A stretch of DNA of 64,000 bases from Synergistaceae bacterium (GCA_018436595.1 JAHDLC010000013.1:1-64000), one strand, 5' to 3'; shown: positions 49,675 to 60,813, numbered from the stretch's first letter. Numbers and translations are program-made. The notes: generated from the sequence alone by a model not told the origin.

Positions 49675-50580
49675 TCAGGCGCTGACGGTCAGCACCCCGC
49701 CGAGGATGCAGAGGATGCCCGCCCACTGGACCGGCCGCATGGATTCGTGGAATAGAACCACCGCCATGCCTGCCGCGATCAGGGGACTTGTGGCCGTGAT
49801 CGGCGTCGCTACCGATACCGGGATAATCTGGATTGCCAGGGCGAAAACGTACCCCCCGGCGGCGAGGCCGAAGATTCCCGCTGCGACGGCGGAAGCCCAG
49901 ATTTCCCGGGGGGCCCTCAGCAGGTGGAGCCGTTTTTCCGGTTCTTTTCTTGTCCGCCAGGCCCAGATGCCCCAGGAGACCGCGAAGAGGAACAGGGCCC
50001 GCCACAGGGTGATGGATGCGGCAGGGAGGTCGTGGACCGACAGCAGCCATTTCTGGAGCACCATGACGGCCGCCCAGCAGAAGGCGGCTGCCAGGGCGAG
50101 AAGAAAGCCCTTCCACGAGGCCGTTTCTGGCGCGGCGCCGGGTGCCTTCCGGCCTCCGGATTTCAGCATGAAAAGGCCTGCGATCATGACACCCGTGCCC
50201 AGGACGAGGGGAAGGGTAACCGACTCGCCGAGCCAGAAAAAGGAGATGGCGGTGACGAAGAGGGGGTAGCAGCACGTGGTCCCCACCGCCCTGCTCACGC
50301 CGATGAGTTCGAGGGACTTGAAATAGCAGAGGTCTCCGAGAACATTTCCCACGAGAATGTTGAGGAAGACGAAAAGGAGCAGCCGGGAAGGAAAGCGCCA
50401 GAGGATGAAGGCGTTCGGGTCGAAAATGCAGAAGATCAGTGAAGCCGCCGCAAACCCGATGGTACGGGAGGCAGACATTTCGGTATGATCCAGGAAGGCG
50501 AGCCCTTTTTTCAGGAACACGGGACCAAGAGCCCAGAAGACAGCTGCGGCGCAACAGTACAAAACCCCTGCGAGATACAC
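49675..50580 (-). CDS. DMT-superfamily (EamA) transporter
   Basis: A 301-residue membrane protein with ten hydrophobic segments in two EamA halves. The first half has YCCAAAVFWALGPVFLKKG and RAVGTTCCYPLFVTAISFFWLGE, the second ALAAAFCWAAVMVLQKWLL and a late PLIAAGMAVVLFHESM. Family members export amino acids or other metabolites. The start is GTG 50580, with GGGAGG 8 nt upstream. An in-frame ATG at 50652 would add 24 charged residues and lacks a ribosome site. A terminator/antiterminator-like structure lies in its leader. Confidence 0.88.
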   Translation of the reverse strand: MYLAGVLYCCAAAVFWALGPVFLKKGLAFLDHTEMSASRTIGFAAASLIFCIFDPNAFILWRFPSRLLLFVFLNILVGNVLGDLCYFKSLELIGVSRAVGTTCCYPLFVTAISFFWLGESVTLPLVLGTGVMIAGLFMLKSGGRKAPGAAPETASWKGFLLALAAAFCWAAVMVLQKWLLSVHDLPAASITLWRALFLFAVSWGIWAWRTRKEPEKRLHLLRAPREIWASAVAAGIFGLAAGGYVFALAIQIIPVSVATPITATSPLIAAGMAVVLFHESMRPVQWAGILCILGGVLTVSA

Positions 50581-50709
50581 TGGTATTGCCTCCCTGGTCT
50601 CAGCGACCGTTATTCTTCTCCGGAGCTTCCGGATTGAATGCAATAATAGCATACAATGTCACGACAGGGAGCGGCCGTGCAATGTCTGTCTTCTTCATCA
50701 AAGAGGCGA

Positions 50710-50776
50710 AAAAAATGTCGGGCAGGAGGAAAAAACACGTAAAACTTCAGCCCGACACCTGATGAGGGGTGTCGGG
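50710..50776 (-). promoter_or_regulatory. Possible attenuator (alternative hairpins plus T tract) before the DMT gene
   Basis: On the minus strand CCCGACACC (50776-50768) can pair with GGTGTCGGG (50759-50751). The overlapping TGTCGGGC (50757-50750) can instead pair with GCCCGACA (50724-50717), which is followed by T7. The two hairpins exclude each other, the layout of a transcription attenuator. The simpler reading is a plain terminator for the tiny gene at 50809 with an incidental extra hairpin. I recognise no known riboswitch class. Confidence 0.5.
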
Positions 50777-50808
50777 GCCGCATATCACCGGGGGGCGGAA
50801 AAAAGAGG

Positions 50809-51027
50809 CTATTTCAAAAACGGCAGCAGATTCCGCCGTTCGGATATCCAGCGGATGGCAAGGGAGTCCGTCCAGTTTTTCGACGGGTTGAGCATGAGAT
50901 CGAGGGAGACGGCGAGGAGTACGATGGTAATGCAGATGAAAACCGTGTAAAAGATGATGCGGATCTGTCCCGCAAGGGCTGAGGGCCGCTGCGCTTTCCG
51001 CGGGTTCCTTTTCGTTTCCGTTCCCAT
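50809..51027 (-). CDS. Small single-span membrane protein of unknown function
   Basis: A 72-residue protein. A basic N-terminus (KRNPRKAQRP) precedes one membrane helix (IIFYTVFICITIVLLAVSL), and a short C-terminal tail ends in RRNLLPFLK. The topology is probably N-in. AAGGAG lies 8 nt before the ATG and TATAAT lies at 51061-51056 on the minus strand, so expression is likely. I do not recognise the family. It is separated from the DMT gene by a terminator-like structure. Confidence 0.6.
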   Translation of the reverse strand: MGTETKRNPRKAQRPSALAGQIRIIFYTVFICITIVLLAVSLDLMLNPSKNWTDSLAIRWISERRNLLPFLK

Positions 51028-51055
51028 GATATCATCTCCTTCGTTCTACGCCGCC

Positions 51056-51087
51056 ATTATACATCCTCCGGCTTCCGGGGGTACAAT
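51056..51087. promoter_or_regulatory. Divergent -10 boxes
   Basis: TATAAT on the minus strand (51061-51056) serves the small membrane gene, and TACAAT on the plus strand (51082-51087) serves the alcohol dehydrogenase. Neither has a strong -35. They lie about 20 bp apart, so the two genes may share regulation. Confidence 0.5.
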
Positions 51088-51127
51088 ACTGTCCATGCCG
51101 GGATTTCTCCGGCGAAAGGAGGAAAAC

Positions 51128-52288
51128 ATGCAGAATTTCACCTTTTATGCTCCGACAAAAATCATCTTCGGCAGGGATACCATTCCCCAGATCGGCGAGG
51201 CCCTTGCGGCGGACGGAATATCCCGGGCGGTTCTTGTCGCCGGAGGGGGCTCCATCTTCAAAAACGGCGTTCACGAGGCCGTGACGGAGTCTCTGAAGAA
51301 ACACGGCATCCACAGTGCCGAAATAGGGGGCGTCCGGTCGAACCCCAGGCTGTCCAAGCTCCGGGACGTCATCACCCTGCTGAAGGGGGAAAAAGCTGAA
51401 GCCGTGCTCGCCGTGGGCGGGGGGAGCGTCTTCGACACTGCGAAGGCGGCCGCCATGGGGGCTCTCTACGACGGGGACGTCTGGGACTTCTTCTGCGGGA
51501 AGGCAGCGGTGAAGGAAGCCCTGCCCGTCTACGGAGTGCTCACCGCGTCGGGCACCTCCTCGGAAATGAACAACACTGCCGTGGTGACCAGGGAGGAGGA
51601 TGAGAGCAAGTGGGCGATAGCGTCCCCTGTCCTCGTCCCTAAAGTGTCCGTCATCGACCCGTCGGTGCAGGCGACTCTCCCGGAGAGCCAGACGGTGAGC
51701 GGCGGTATTGACGCCATCACCCACGTCCTCGAGGCGTACGTGATCTCCTGCCCGGGGCTCGATTTCGTCCAGGACTACTGTGAATCCCTCATTCGGGCGA
51801 TGATGCGCCGGATTCCCCAGCTCGTGAAGAATCCTGGAGACTACGAGGCCAGGGCGGAACTTGCCTGGTGCTGCACCCTGGCCCACAACGGCCTGAGCAA
51901 CGTGGGCCGGCCCGCCCGGGGGGATTTCGCCTCCCACCGCATCGAACACTCCCTGAGCGCCATCTTCGACGTACCCCACGGAACGGGGCTTGCCATCATC
52001 ATGCCCGCCTGGATGGAATATGTGTACAGGGACGCGGAACCCGTGTTTGAACGGCTCGCCGCCAATATCTTCGGCGTCCGGGACGGCGAAGGCCGGGCCC
52101 TGAGGGGCATTCGTGCGCTGCGGGAGTACTTCCGTTCCCTCGGGTCTCCCGTGACCCTCCGGGAAGTAGGGGTGGCAAAGAACGACCTGCCCGGGATCGC
52201 CGACAACGCGGCCAAGCTCGCCCCCCTCGGGGCGGTGCGGAAGATCGAACGGGAGGACATCCTCCGGATATTGGAGACGGCCTACTAG
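51128..52288 (+). CDS. Iron-containing alcohol dehydrogenase (YqhD/BDH-like)
   Basis: A 386-residue type III dehydrogenase. NFTFYAPTKIIFG is the standard opening, AVGGGSVFDTAKAAA the cofactor phosphate loop, and the metal ligands lie in SGGIDAITHVLEAY, HRIEHSLSAIFDVPHGTGLA. It probably reduces aldehydes with NAD(P)H, as in butanol or YqhD-type enzymes. The ATG at 51128 has AAAGGAGG upstream. A longer in-frame reading back to 50954 covers the promoter region and is not supported. It is a single-gene unit with a terminator. Confidence 0.93.
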   Translation: MQNFTFYAPTKIIFGRDTIPQIGEALAADGISRAVLVAGGGSIFKNGVHEAVTESLKKHGIHSAEIGGVRSNPRLSKLRDVITLLKGEKAEAVLAVGGGSVFDTAKAAAMGALYDGDVWDFFCGKAAVKEALPVYGVLTASGTSSEMNNTAVVTREEDESKWAIASPVLVPKVSVIDPSVQATLPESQTVSGGIDAITHVLEAYVISCPGLDFVQDYCESLIRAMMRRIPQLVKNPGDYEARAELAWCCTLAHNGLSNVGRPARGDFASHRIEHSLSAIFDVPHGTGLAIIMPAWMEYVYRDAEPVFERLAANIFGVRDGEGRALRGIRALREYFRSLGSPVTLREVGVAKNDLPGIADNAAKLAPLGAVRKIEREDILRILETAY

Positions 52289-52297
52289 GGAGAAAAA

Positions 52298-52330
52298 AAG
52301 GGGCCTCCGGCAGTTGCCGGAGGCCCCTTT
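52298..52330. terminator. Bidirectional intrinsic terminator
   Basis: GGGGCCTCCGGC pairs with GCCGGAGGCCCC over a very short loop, with A7 before and TTT after, so it can act for the alcohol dehydrogenase (plus) and gyrB (minus). The gyrB stop lies 19 nt beyond. Confidence 0.88.
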
Positions 52331-52348
52331 GAAACTCTATTGCCGCTC

Positions 52349-54474
<2,126 letters not shown>

Positions 54475-54510
54475 GCTTCCCACTCCGCTCCATAGGTCTG
54501 CAACCAATCT

Positions 54511-54519
54511 ATTATACCA
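54511..54519 (-). promoter_or_regulatory. Extended -10 promoter of remB-gyrB
   Basis: On the minus strand TGGTATAAT (54519-54511) is an extended -10 box (TGnTATAAT) with a perfect TATAAT core. No -35 at normal spacing is needed for such promoters. It lies 37 bp before the remB ATG. Confidence 0.7.
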
Positions 54520-54581
54520 GACCAAGAGCGGGAATTCGTGCCAAGAGGGTACTGATTCACATTCAGAGGAGGAGGGGCGCC

Positions 54582-55484
54582 ATGAATTTTTCGACGCTGA
54601 AAGCCGGTTTCCGTTCAATATCAGAGAGAATTTTCCGTGATGTAAAGGAAGAGTGGAGAGCTTTCGTCGCCGTGACCGCCGGAGTGTCCCTCCAGGCCCT
54701 TGCGGTGGTGCTTTTTGTGCTTCCGAACCGTTTTCCCGACCTCGGGGTGTCAGGCATCGCCGTGCTGTCGAACTACGTGTTCGGCATTTCTCCCGCGTGG
54801 GTGATCCTCGCTGCAAACACGCTGCTCATGATCTGGGCCTGGAAGGAGCTGTCCCCACGGTTTGTCCTGTGGACGGCCTGGGCCGTAGTGCTTTTTTCCC
54901 TCCTGCTGAAAGCCTTCGAATTTGTTCCGGTGCCCGTCATCGGAGACAAGTTCATGGCGGCCATGGTGTCCGGGGTCATTCGCGGGCTCGGCGCCGGCAT
55001 GGTCTTCAGGGTGGGCGGATCCACCGGCGGCCTCGACATCCCGGGCATGGCCCTGAGAAAACGGTACGGCATCGAAATGGGGCAGTTTTCCATCTACATC
55101 AACATGGGGATACTGGCCCTCTCCTTCTTCGTGGTCGGGCTTGAGTCGGCCATTTACGGCGCCGTGGGCCTCTACGTCTTCGGCATCGTGCTGGACAACA
55201 CCACCCGCTCCTTCGACCGGAGGAAGCAGGCCTTCATCATCACCCACATCCCCGACGAGGTGTCCGCGTACATCAACCTTACCCTTCACCGGGGAGTCAC
55301 AAGACTGGACGGCATGGGGGGATACTCAAAGCAGCCCCGGCCCGTTCTCCTCACCCTGCTGGAGCCCCGGCAGGCAATGCAGCTGAAGAAGTTCCTTGCA
55401 GAGAACGATCCCACGGCCTTCATGTCCGTGGTCGAGGCGTCAGAGGTTCTGGGCAAGGGATTCAAAAGCTGGAAGAGTCTCTGA
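54582..55484 (+). CDS. YitT-family membrane protein (DUF161 + DUF2179)
   Basis: A 300-residue protein. About 25 residues of cytoplasmic N-terminus precede five or six membrane helices (through about residue 205), including FPDLGVSGIAVLSNYVFGISPAW and GLGAGMVFRVGGSTGGLDIPGM. A C-terminal DUF2179 domain follows (AFIITHIPDEVSAYINLTLHRGVTRLDGMGGYS). The function of the family is not established. GAGGAGGAGGGG lies before the ATG. It is divergent from remB-gyrB. Confidence 0.9.
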   Translation: MNFSTLKAGFRSISERIFRDVKEEWRAFVAVTAGVSLQALAVVLFVLPNRFPDLGVSGIAVLSNYVFGISPAWVILAANTLLMIWAWKELSPRFVLWTAWAVVLFSLLLKAFEFVPVPVIGDKFMAAMVSGVIRGLGAGMVFRVGGSTGGLDIPGMALRKRYGIEMGQFSIYINMGILALSFFVVGLESAIYGAVGLYVFGIVLDNTTRSFDRRKQAFIITHIPDEVSAYINLTLHRGVTRLDGMGGYSKQPRPVLLTLLEPRQAMQLKKFLAENDPTAFMSVVEASEVLGKGFKSWKSL

Positions 55485-55799
55485 CGGTGCGGGGGAATGC
55501 CCGGGAAGAACCATATAGACAGGCCGGTAAAAGCCCGTTCCGCAGATACAGCCTGTTTTCCTGAACGCCTTCTCACGGCGGAAAGACTTTCTCGACGAAA
55601 ATCAGTCCTCAAAATGTATCCCTTCTCCGTCCGGGTGGGAAAAATCCCCCCTCGGGACCACCCAAAGGGGTGATTCCCCAAACGGAAACGAAGGAGTACT
55701 GTTGTTTTGCATCTCCGGCACCAGGCCAGGGAAGCAGTGTTGCCATATACGCCCGCCCCGGTCATGCCGCGGCGGGCAAAGGGAGAGGAGCTGTCAACT
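55485..55799 (+). other. 315-nt gap with several hairpins before an exported-protein gene
   Basis: No gene is visible. GGGTGG (55633-55638) can pair with CCACCC (55658-55663); GGGG-TGATT-CCCC lies at 55667-55679; and GCCCGCC (55751-55757) pairs with GGCGGGC (55771-55777), directly before the GAGAGGAG ribosome site of the next gene. I compared it by memory with c-di-GMP and fluoride riboswitches and found no match. Confidence 0.4.
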
Positions 55800-56999
55800 A
55801 TGAGGAGATTTCTTCTGTTCTGCACCTCCGCGTTTTTTCTTGTCCAGGCATGTGTTCTCCCCGCTCCGGCGGCGAAGGAAGAGTGGGTCACCTATGGGAA
55901 TGCCCGTTTCGGTTACTCTGTGGAATATCCTGATATCTTCACTGTCCTGGAGGAACCGGACAACGGAGACGGCATATGGCTGAAAACGGAAGGGGACACG
56001 TATGCCCTGACCATCTCCGGCGGCTTCAACGTGCTGGGAGAGGACGGGGAAACCAGGCTGCAGGCCCGGATTCGGGAGGCGGCTCATATCGTGCCCGGAT
56101 CAGGTGGCGCGGGTCCGGGATGGTACAGGGTCATCTACAGCGACGACGGGGGCAGGAAAGGAAAGGAGCGCCGCTTCCACGAGTACGGTATTCTCGACGG
56201 GGAGAACTGGGCATCCTTTATCCTCGTCTATCCCCTTGAGGAGGTGGCCCGCTTTTCCGCCGCGGCCGCCCGAATGGAGAAAAGTCTTGCCCTTCCGTCT
56301 TCCGGCGAGGGGGAAGACGGCGGAGCATTCCGGCCGGATGCCTATACTCTCCGGGACGGCCGGGTGTTTCTTGATGAAAAAGCTCTCGACTGCGAAGTGT
56401 ATGAAATTCCGGCCGGGCTGGATAACGGAATCACCCACTGGGCCGTGACAGGGAAGGAATTCTCGGAGGACGTGACTCAGGAGGAAACGGGCGTCTGGTT
56501 CTTCGGGCCCGAAGGAATGGTTGTGACCTTCATTCCCCTGGACAGCGGGAACGAGTACCGGGACCTCCTCTGGAGCCCCGCCGGGGATCGCCTTGTCCTC
56601 GCCAGGGGAAGCGGAACACGGCCCGATCTGTTCTTCGACGTGTTCGGGGAAGGAATGGAGAAAATAGCGGAATTCAGCGGTTTGCGGGGAGAAGCCGCCT
56701 GGCTTGACGACGGCATGCGCTTTGTTTTCACCCGGATCGACGATACCCGGGAGGGAGCGGTATTCCCCGGCCTTTCCTACGGCCTGAAAGTCTCCGCCGT
56801 CCTCTACGATTCAGCGGTGGAGGAGACGATTCCCCTGAAGGAAGCCGATGAGACAAGGAACTACACTTTCCTTTCGGTCTCCCCCGACGGAATGGACATC
56901 CGGATTGTCGAAACGTCCGTCCTGTCTCCGGGCCACTGGGCAGACACGGAAAAATGGAAGGAACGGGAGATAACCGTTCCCGTGCCGGCGGCGGGATAA
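55800..56999 (+). CDS. Exported protein of unknown function with beta-propeller-like C-terminal half
   Basis: A 399-residue protein. The signal peptide is MRRFLLFCTSAFFLVQACVLPAPA; the Cys in VQAC is a weak lipobox candidate. Residues about 30-165 (WVTYGNARFGYSVEYPDIF) resemble PsbP/DUF1795-type surface domains. The second half has repeated LVLARGSGTRPD- and MRFVFTRIDDTR-type strands, as in TolB/WD-like propellers. I cannot name a function. GAGAGGAG precedes the ATG at 55800; an in-frame start at 55707 would precede a hairpin and has no signal peptide. It precedes the DUF3160 gene and may belong to the same exported set. Confidence 0.8.
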   Translation: MRRFLLFCTSAFFLVQACVLPAPAAKEEWVTYGNARFGYSVEYPDIFTVLEEPDNGDGIWLKTEGDTYALTISGGFNVLGEDGETRLQARIREAAHIVPGSGGAGPGWYRVIYSDDGGRKGKERRFHEYGILDGENWASFILVYPLEEVARFSAAAARMEKSLALPSSGEGEDGGAFRPDAYTLRDGRVFLDEKALDCEVYEIPAGLDNGITHWAVTGKEFSEDVTQEETGVWFFGPEGMVVTFIPLDSGNEYRDLLWSPAGDRLVLARGSGTRPDLFFDVFGEGMEKIAEFSGLRGEAAWLDDGMRFVFTRIDDTREGAVFPGLSYGLKVSAVLYDSAVEETIPLKEADETRNYTFLSVSPDGMDIRIVETSVLSPGHWADTEKWKEREITVPVPAAG

Positions 57000-57187
57000 G
57001 GGTGAATTCTGCCTGATAGTATGAAATTGTCTGAAGAATATTGGCCGCGAATGGCTCCTTCATGGTATTGTTTCGGGGAAGCAGGACAAGGTTGTGTGCC
57101 TCCCTGCGGTTTCTGAAACGGGTGCCGGGAGGGAACGGCGAAAGGCCCGGACAGTATTATGCCGGCATGAAGGAGGAGGTCATCGGG

Positions 57188-59929
57188 ATGAATGGAAGAA
57201 AAGCCATGGGAACCGGGTGGGGCGTTTCGTTGCCGAGGGGAGTTCCGTTTTGTGCCGTCATGATCATTGCGTTGTGCTTTTTTGCCCCGGCGGCGCAGGG
57301 GAAGAGTGCTTCCGGCCCCGGGGGCGGGGACGGGCTCTACGTCGTCACGGCGGATGTGGTGCCCATGTTCGAAAAACCCGCGGCGAAAGTTCCCCGGGTG
57401 ACGGACCTTTGGGAGCTTCCGGATTTCTACGGGATCGTCGTCTACGGCAATCACGTGAGGCTGCGCGCCGTAACGGACAGCAAGCTCAGGCAGTTCGCCG
57501 GCGGATGGTACGCCCTTCTCTCGCCGGAAGACGGGACGGTGCTCTCTTACATCCAGAAGAAGGGCATCGAAAAAGTCCCTGAGTACACAAGCTACAAGCC
57601 CCGTTCCTTCATGGTGAAGAAGGACGGTGCTGAATTGCGGCTGCAGCCCGGGAAAGGCGGATCGGCCGGCCACCTCTCCATCGAGGGGTTTTCCCTTGTC
57701 CGGGGTGAGACGGTGACGGCGGTGGGCGAATATTCGGAAGGAAAGGAAAACTGGCTGCTCTTGGAGTTCTCAACCGACACCAGGTTCGGCAGCGGCGGCG
57801 TGGGCTCCCGGTACGCCTGGGGCAAAAAGGCCGATTTCGGCTCCCTGGAAGGCTATGGGCCCGACAATGCCAGGGTTGACAAAGGGCTTCTGCCGTCGAA
57901 GATGCGGTACTCCGCCATGTCCTCTTTCTACGGTGACGGCTTCCGGGGAATGGACGGCCCGGAAAAATTGACGGAATTCCTTCCCGTGACGAAGGACATG
58001 GTTGCTTCCCTCCTGAGGAAGGGCTTTTACATCGACGACCCGTGGGCCATGGACGAATATGCCCTCCAGGTGGACGACCTGGCGGATTACTACAGATACA
58101 CCACCGATTACCAGGCAGACTTCATCACCACGGACCTGTTCCTCCACGCCTTCCACCTGGTATTCGACCGGATGCTGCAGAAATTCGAGCGTACCTACCT
58201 TGCCCCTGCCCTCGGGAAAAACATGAAGACGGCCCTTTCCGCCCTCTCCGGCGTCGAGGGCGCCTGCGCCTCGGCGGGAGCGGGGGAGACCTGGAATAAA
58301 GCCCGGGACCTGTTCGCCATCCCTCTGGCTCTCCTGGAGGAAAAGCCGGGAACACGGACAAAGCTGTCGAAGAACGCTTCCGAAGAAGTGCGCCGGATCC
58401 TCGCCGCGAAGGATGTGACGGACTCCGCCGTCACCGGGGCGAAAATGGACTACACATCCTTCAGGCCCAGGGGCCATTACACCATCAGGCCGGAACTGGA
58501 ACGGTACTTCCGGGCCATGAGCTGGCTCGGCTCCGCCGAGCTTGTCCTCTTCGCCGACGACGGCACGCCGAAGCCCGGGAACGTCGCGGCGGCGGCCCTG
58601 GTGTCCCTGGTTCTCGGAGAGCAGGAGGAACTCTGGAACGCCTTCGAGGCTCCCATCGATTTCCTGGTGGGCGCCTCGAACACGGGGGGAACCCGAATCT
58701 ACCGGAGGCTGGCCGAAGAGCGCATGGGAACTCTTGCGGAAGCCCATGCCGGGCTGGCCGATGAAAAGGTTCTCTCGGCCCTGGCGGAGGAGATCAAAAA
58801 GACGGTCCCCGGCCCTCTGATCCAGAGCACGCCGGGCGGTGACGACGGCACGAAGGACTTCGCCTCCCGGCTTCCCGTCTTCCGCATGTCCGGAAAGCGG
58901 TTCACCCCTGATGCCTACGTGATGAACATGCTTACCTCCCCCCGGGTTGGAACCGACGCAAACCCCCGCAACCTCCCTGAGGGAACGGACGTCATGGCCG
59001 CCCTCGGGTCAAAGGCGGCCGTCGGCCTGGCGGCGAAAAACAACGGCGTCAAGGGGTACGCCGAGGCGCTGAAGAAGCTGAAAACCTGGATAAACGAGCA
59101 CCTCGGCGGGGAGGAGACGGTCTATTCCCTGTGGATAAAGGCATTCCACGAGGGGTTCCGGGACTCCGGCTCGGACCAGTTCTTTTACCGCTCTCCCGCC
59201 TGGCAGTGGAAGAAGCTCTCCACCTTTTCCGCCTCCTGGGCCGAGCTGAAGCACGACACGGTTCTCTACGCCGAGCAGTCCGGCGCCGAGATGGGAGACG
59301 GCGGCGACACCGAAGCGGGGCCTTTTGCCCCTCCGCAGCCGAAGGGCTACGTGGAGCCCGATCCCCGGACCTTCGACGCCCTTCTGTCGGCGGTGACGCG
59401 GCTGAAGGCCTTCATCGCCGAATTCGGAATGGAGCCGGAGGACGAGGAATTCGAGAAAGAGGGCATTCCCTACGCCTCCAGGCTGGAAACCCTGGCGGAA
59501 CTGCTGACCATCGCCCGGGACATCGCGGCAAAGGAGACCGGCGGCACACTCCTGACGGCGGAGGACTACGGGAACATCAAGTACCTGGCCAGGGCCTTCA
59601 ACGCCCAGCTGCTGCTGCCCGGAGAAATGGTGGAGGACACGAAGCAGCTCCGCATGGCCCTGGTCACCGATATCGCCGCGGACTATTTCGAAGGCAGGGT
59701 GCTGCACATCGGCTCCGGCAGGCCCCGGAGAATCCATGTTTTCGTTCATGACGCCTCGGGCGGCCCCCGGGTGACGAGGGGATTCATCTTCTCCTATTAC
59801 GAGTTCCCCCGCTCCCTGGGCGACGGCCGCATGACCGACGAAGAGTGGAAAGCACTGGTCTACAACGACGGCCGGTCCGGGGAACTGAAGCAATACCATC
59901 CTGCATGGTATGAAGAGCTTCGGAAATAA
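57188..59929 (+). CDS. Exported DUF3160-family protein
   Basis: A 913-residue protein. A basic start and hydrophobic stretch (FCAVMIIALCFFAPAAQG) form the signal peptide. A small SH3-like part (about residues 50-200) precedes a large alpha-rich domain with YYRYTTDYQADFITTDLFLHAFHLVFDRML, RPRGHYTIRPELERYFRAMSWLG and a late FSYYEFP, the pattern of DUF3160. No function is known for this family. The ATG at 57188 follows AAGGAGGAGG. Its 3' end overlaps the next gene by 20 nt, tying it to the exported Memo-like protein. Confidence 0.85.
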   Translation: MNGRKAMGTGWGVSLPRGVPFCAVMIIALCFFAPAAQGKSASGPGGGDGLYVVTADVVPMFEKPAAKVPRVTDLWELPDFYGIVVYGNHVRLRAVTDSKLRQFAGGWYALLSPEDGTVLSYIQKKGIEKVPEYTSYKPRSFMVKKDGAELRLQPGKGGSAGHLSIEGFSLVRGETVTAVGEYSEGKENWLLLEFSTDTRFGSGGVGSRYAWGKKADFGSLEGYGPDNARVDKGLLPSKMRYSAMSSFYGDGFRGMDGPEKLTEFLPVTKDMVASLLRKGFYIDDPWAMDEYALQVDDLADYYRYTTDYQADFITTDLFLHAFHLVFDRMLQKFERTYLAPALGKNMKTALSALSGVEGACASAGAGETWNKARDLFAIPLALLEEKPGTRTKLSKNASEEVRRILAAKDVTDSAVTGAKMDYTSFRPRGHYTIRPELERYFRAMSWLGSAELVLFADDGTPKPGNVAAAALVSLVLGEQEELWNAFEAPIDFLVGASNTGGTRIYRRLAEERMGTLAEAHAGLADEKVLSALAEEIKKTVPGPLIQSTPGGDDGTKDFASRLPVFRMSGKRFTPDAYVMNMLTSPRVGTDANPRNLPEGTDVMAALGSKAAVGLAAKNNGVKGYAEALKKLKTWINEHLGGEETVYSLWIKAFHEGFRDSGSDQFFYRSPAWQWKKLSTFSASWAELKHDTVLYAEQSGAEMGDGGDTEAGPFAPPQPKGYVEPDPRTFDALLSAVTRLKAFIAEFGMEPEDEEFEKEGIPYASRLETLAELLTIARDIAAKETGGTLLTAEDYGNIKYLARAFNAQLLLPGEMVEDTKQLRMALVTDIAADYFEGRVLHIGSGRPRRIHVFVHDASGGPRVTRGFIFSYYEFPRSLGDGRMTDEEWKALVYNDGRSGELKQYHPAWYEELRK

Positions 59930-60788
59930 GTTCTTTCCGGCAGTGCTGCTCCTCTGTGTCCTAAGCGCAGCGGGAGCCATTCCGCAGAAGGCGGAAGGCG
60001 GGGCGGAACTCCGCTCCGCCTTCCCCTCAGGGAAAGGCGCCGGCGAAAGGGAGGGGCCTGCCCGCATCATCGGCGGCATCGTTCCCCACCATGATCTTGC
60101 CCTCGGCATGATCCGACGGTTTTACGAGCGCCTCGGCTCGCCGGACGTCCGGCGGGTCTGGCTGCTTTCCCCCGATCACTTCCGCCGTGCCCGGACCTTC
60201 GCGGCCCTGTGTCCCGACGACTGGAAGACCCCGGAAGGGATCCTCAGGGCGGACCGGGAAGCCTGTGAAACGCTCCCGTCCCTTTCTGTGGCCGGGGCTG
60301 ACGGAGCCCTGTTCCGGCGGGAGCACGGCATAACCATCCACATCCCTTTCATTGCCCGGCATTTTCCCAACGCGTCGGTGGTTCCCCTGGTGATCGGCGC
60401 GCGGACGCCCGACCTGGCGCTGGTCATCCTGAAGAACGCCGTCAGAGATCTGCTCCGTGACGGCGATGCCGTCATCCTGAGCATGGACCTGTCCCATTAC
60501 AAGACACCGGAGGCCATGGCCGCCGAGGACCGGAAGACCCTGGATGTCCTGGCGGAGCTTCGGCCGGGCGAAACAAAGGGTATCGACGCGGATGCCCGTC
60601 GTGCCGCTGCCCTGGTGCTGATGATTTTCCGCGAGTTCGGGGTTGAAAAAGGGACTGTCCTCGAGCGCACAGATTCGTCATCCATCCTGGGACGCAGGGT
60701 AGAGTCCGGAACGAGCTACGCCACCATACTCTATGGGGTGGCGGAACCAAAGGAAGCAGTCTCCGCCGGAAAAACAAGCCTGTTCTGA
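59910..60788 (+). CDS. Exported Memo-like protein (AmmeMemoRadiSam system protein B family)
   Basis: A 292-residue protein. The N-terminal signal sequence FFPAVLLLCVLSAAGA is unusual: Memo/protein B members are normally cytoplasmic. The core matches the family: GGIVPHHDLA (first metal His pair), WLLSPDHF, EHGITIHIPFIARHFP and the last His in SMDLSHYK. The fold resembles extradiol dioxygenases; eukaryotic MEMO1 binds metal. The function is not known. The ATG at 59910 lies 20 nt before the DUF3160 stop, so translation is coupled. Neither AmmeMemoRadiSam protein A nor the radical SAM partner is in the window. Confidence 0.87.
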   Translation: MKSFGNKFFPAVLLLCVLSAAGAIPQKAEGGAELRSAFPSGKGAGEREGPARIIGGIVPHHDLALGMIRRFYERLGSPDVRRVWLLSPDHFRRARTFAALCPDDWKTPEGILRADREACETLPSLSVAGADGALFRREHGITIHIPFIARHFPNASVVPLVIGARTPDLALVILKNAVRDLLRDGDAVILSMDLSHYKTPEAMAAEDRKTLDVLAELRPGETKGIDADARRAAALVLMIFREFGVEKGTVLERTDSSSILGRRVESGTSYATILYGVAEPKEAVSAGKTSLF

Positions 60789-60813
60789 AAAAGGCAAGAT
60801 TGGAGGGCCACCA

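Noticed and set aside
55485-55799. c-di-GMP or fluoride riboswitch
   Set aside because: Several hairpins are present but none of the conserved core bases of these classes could be matched by eye.
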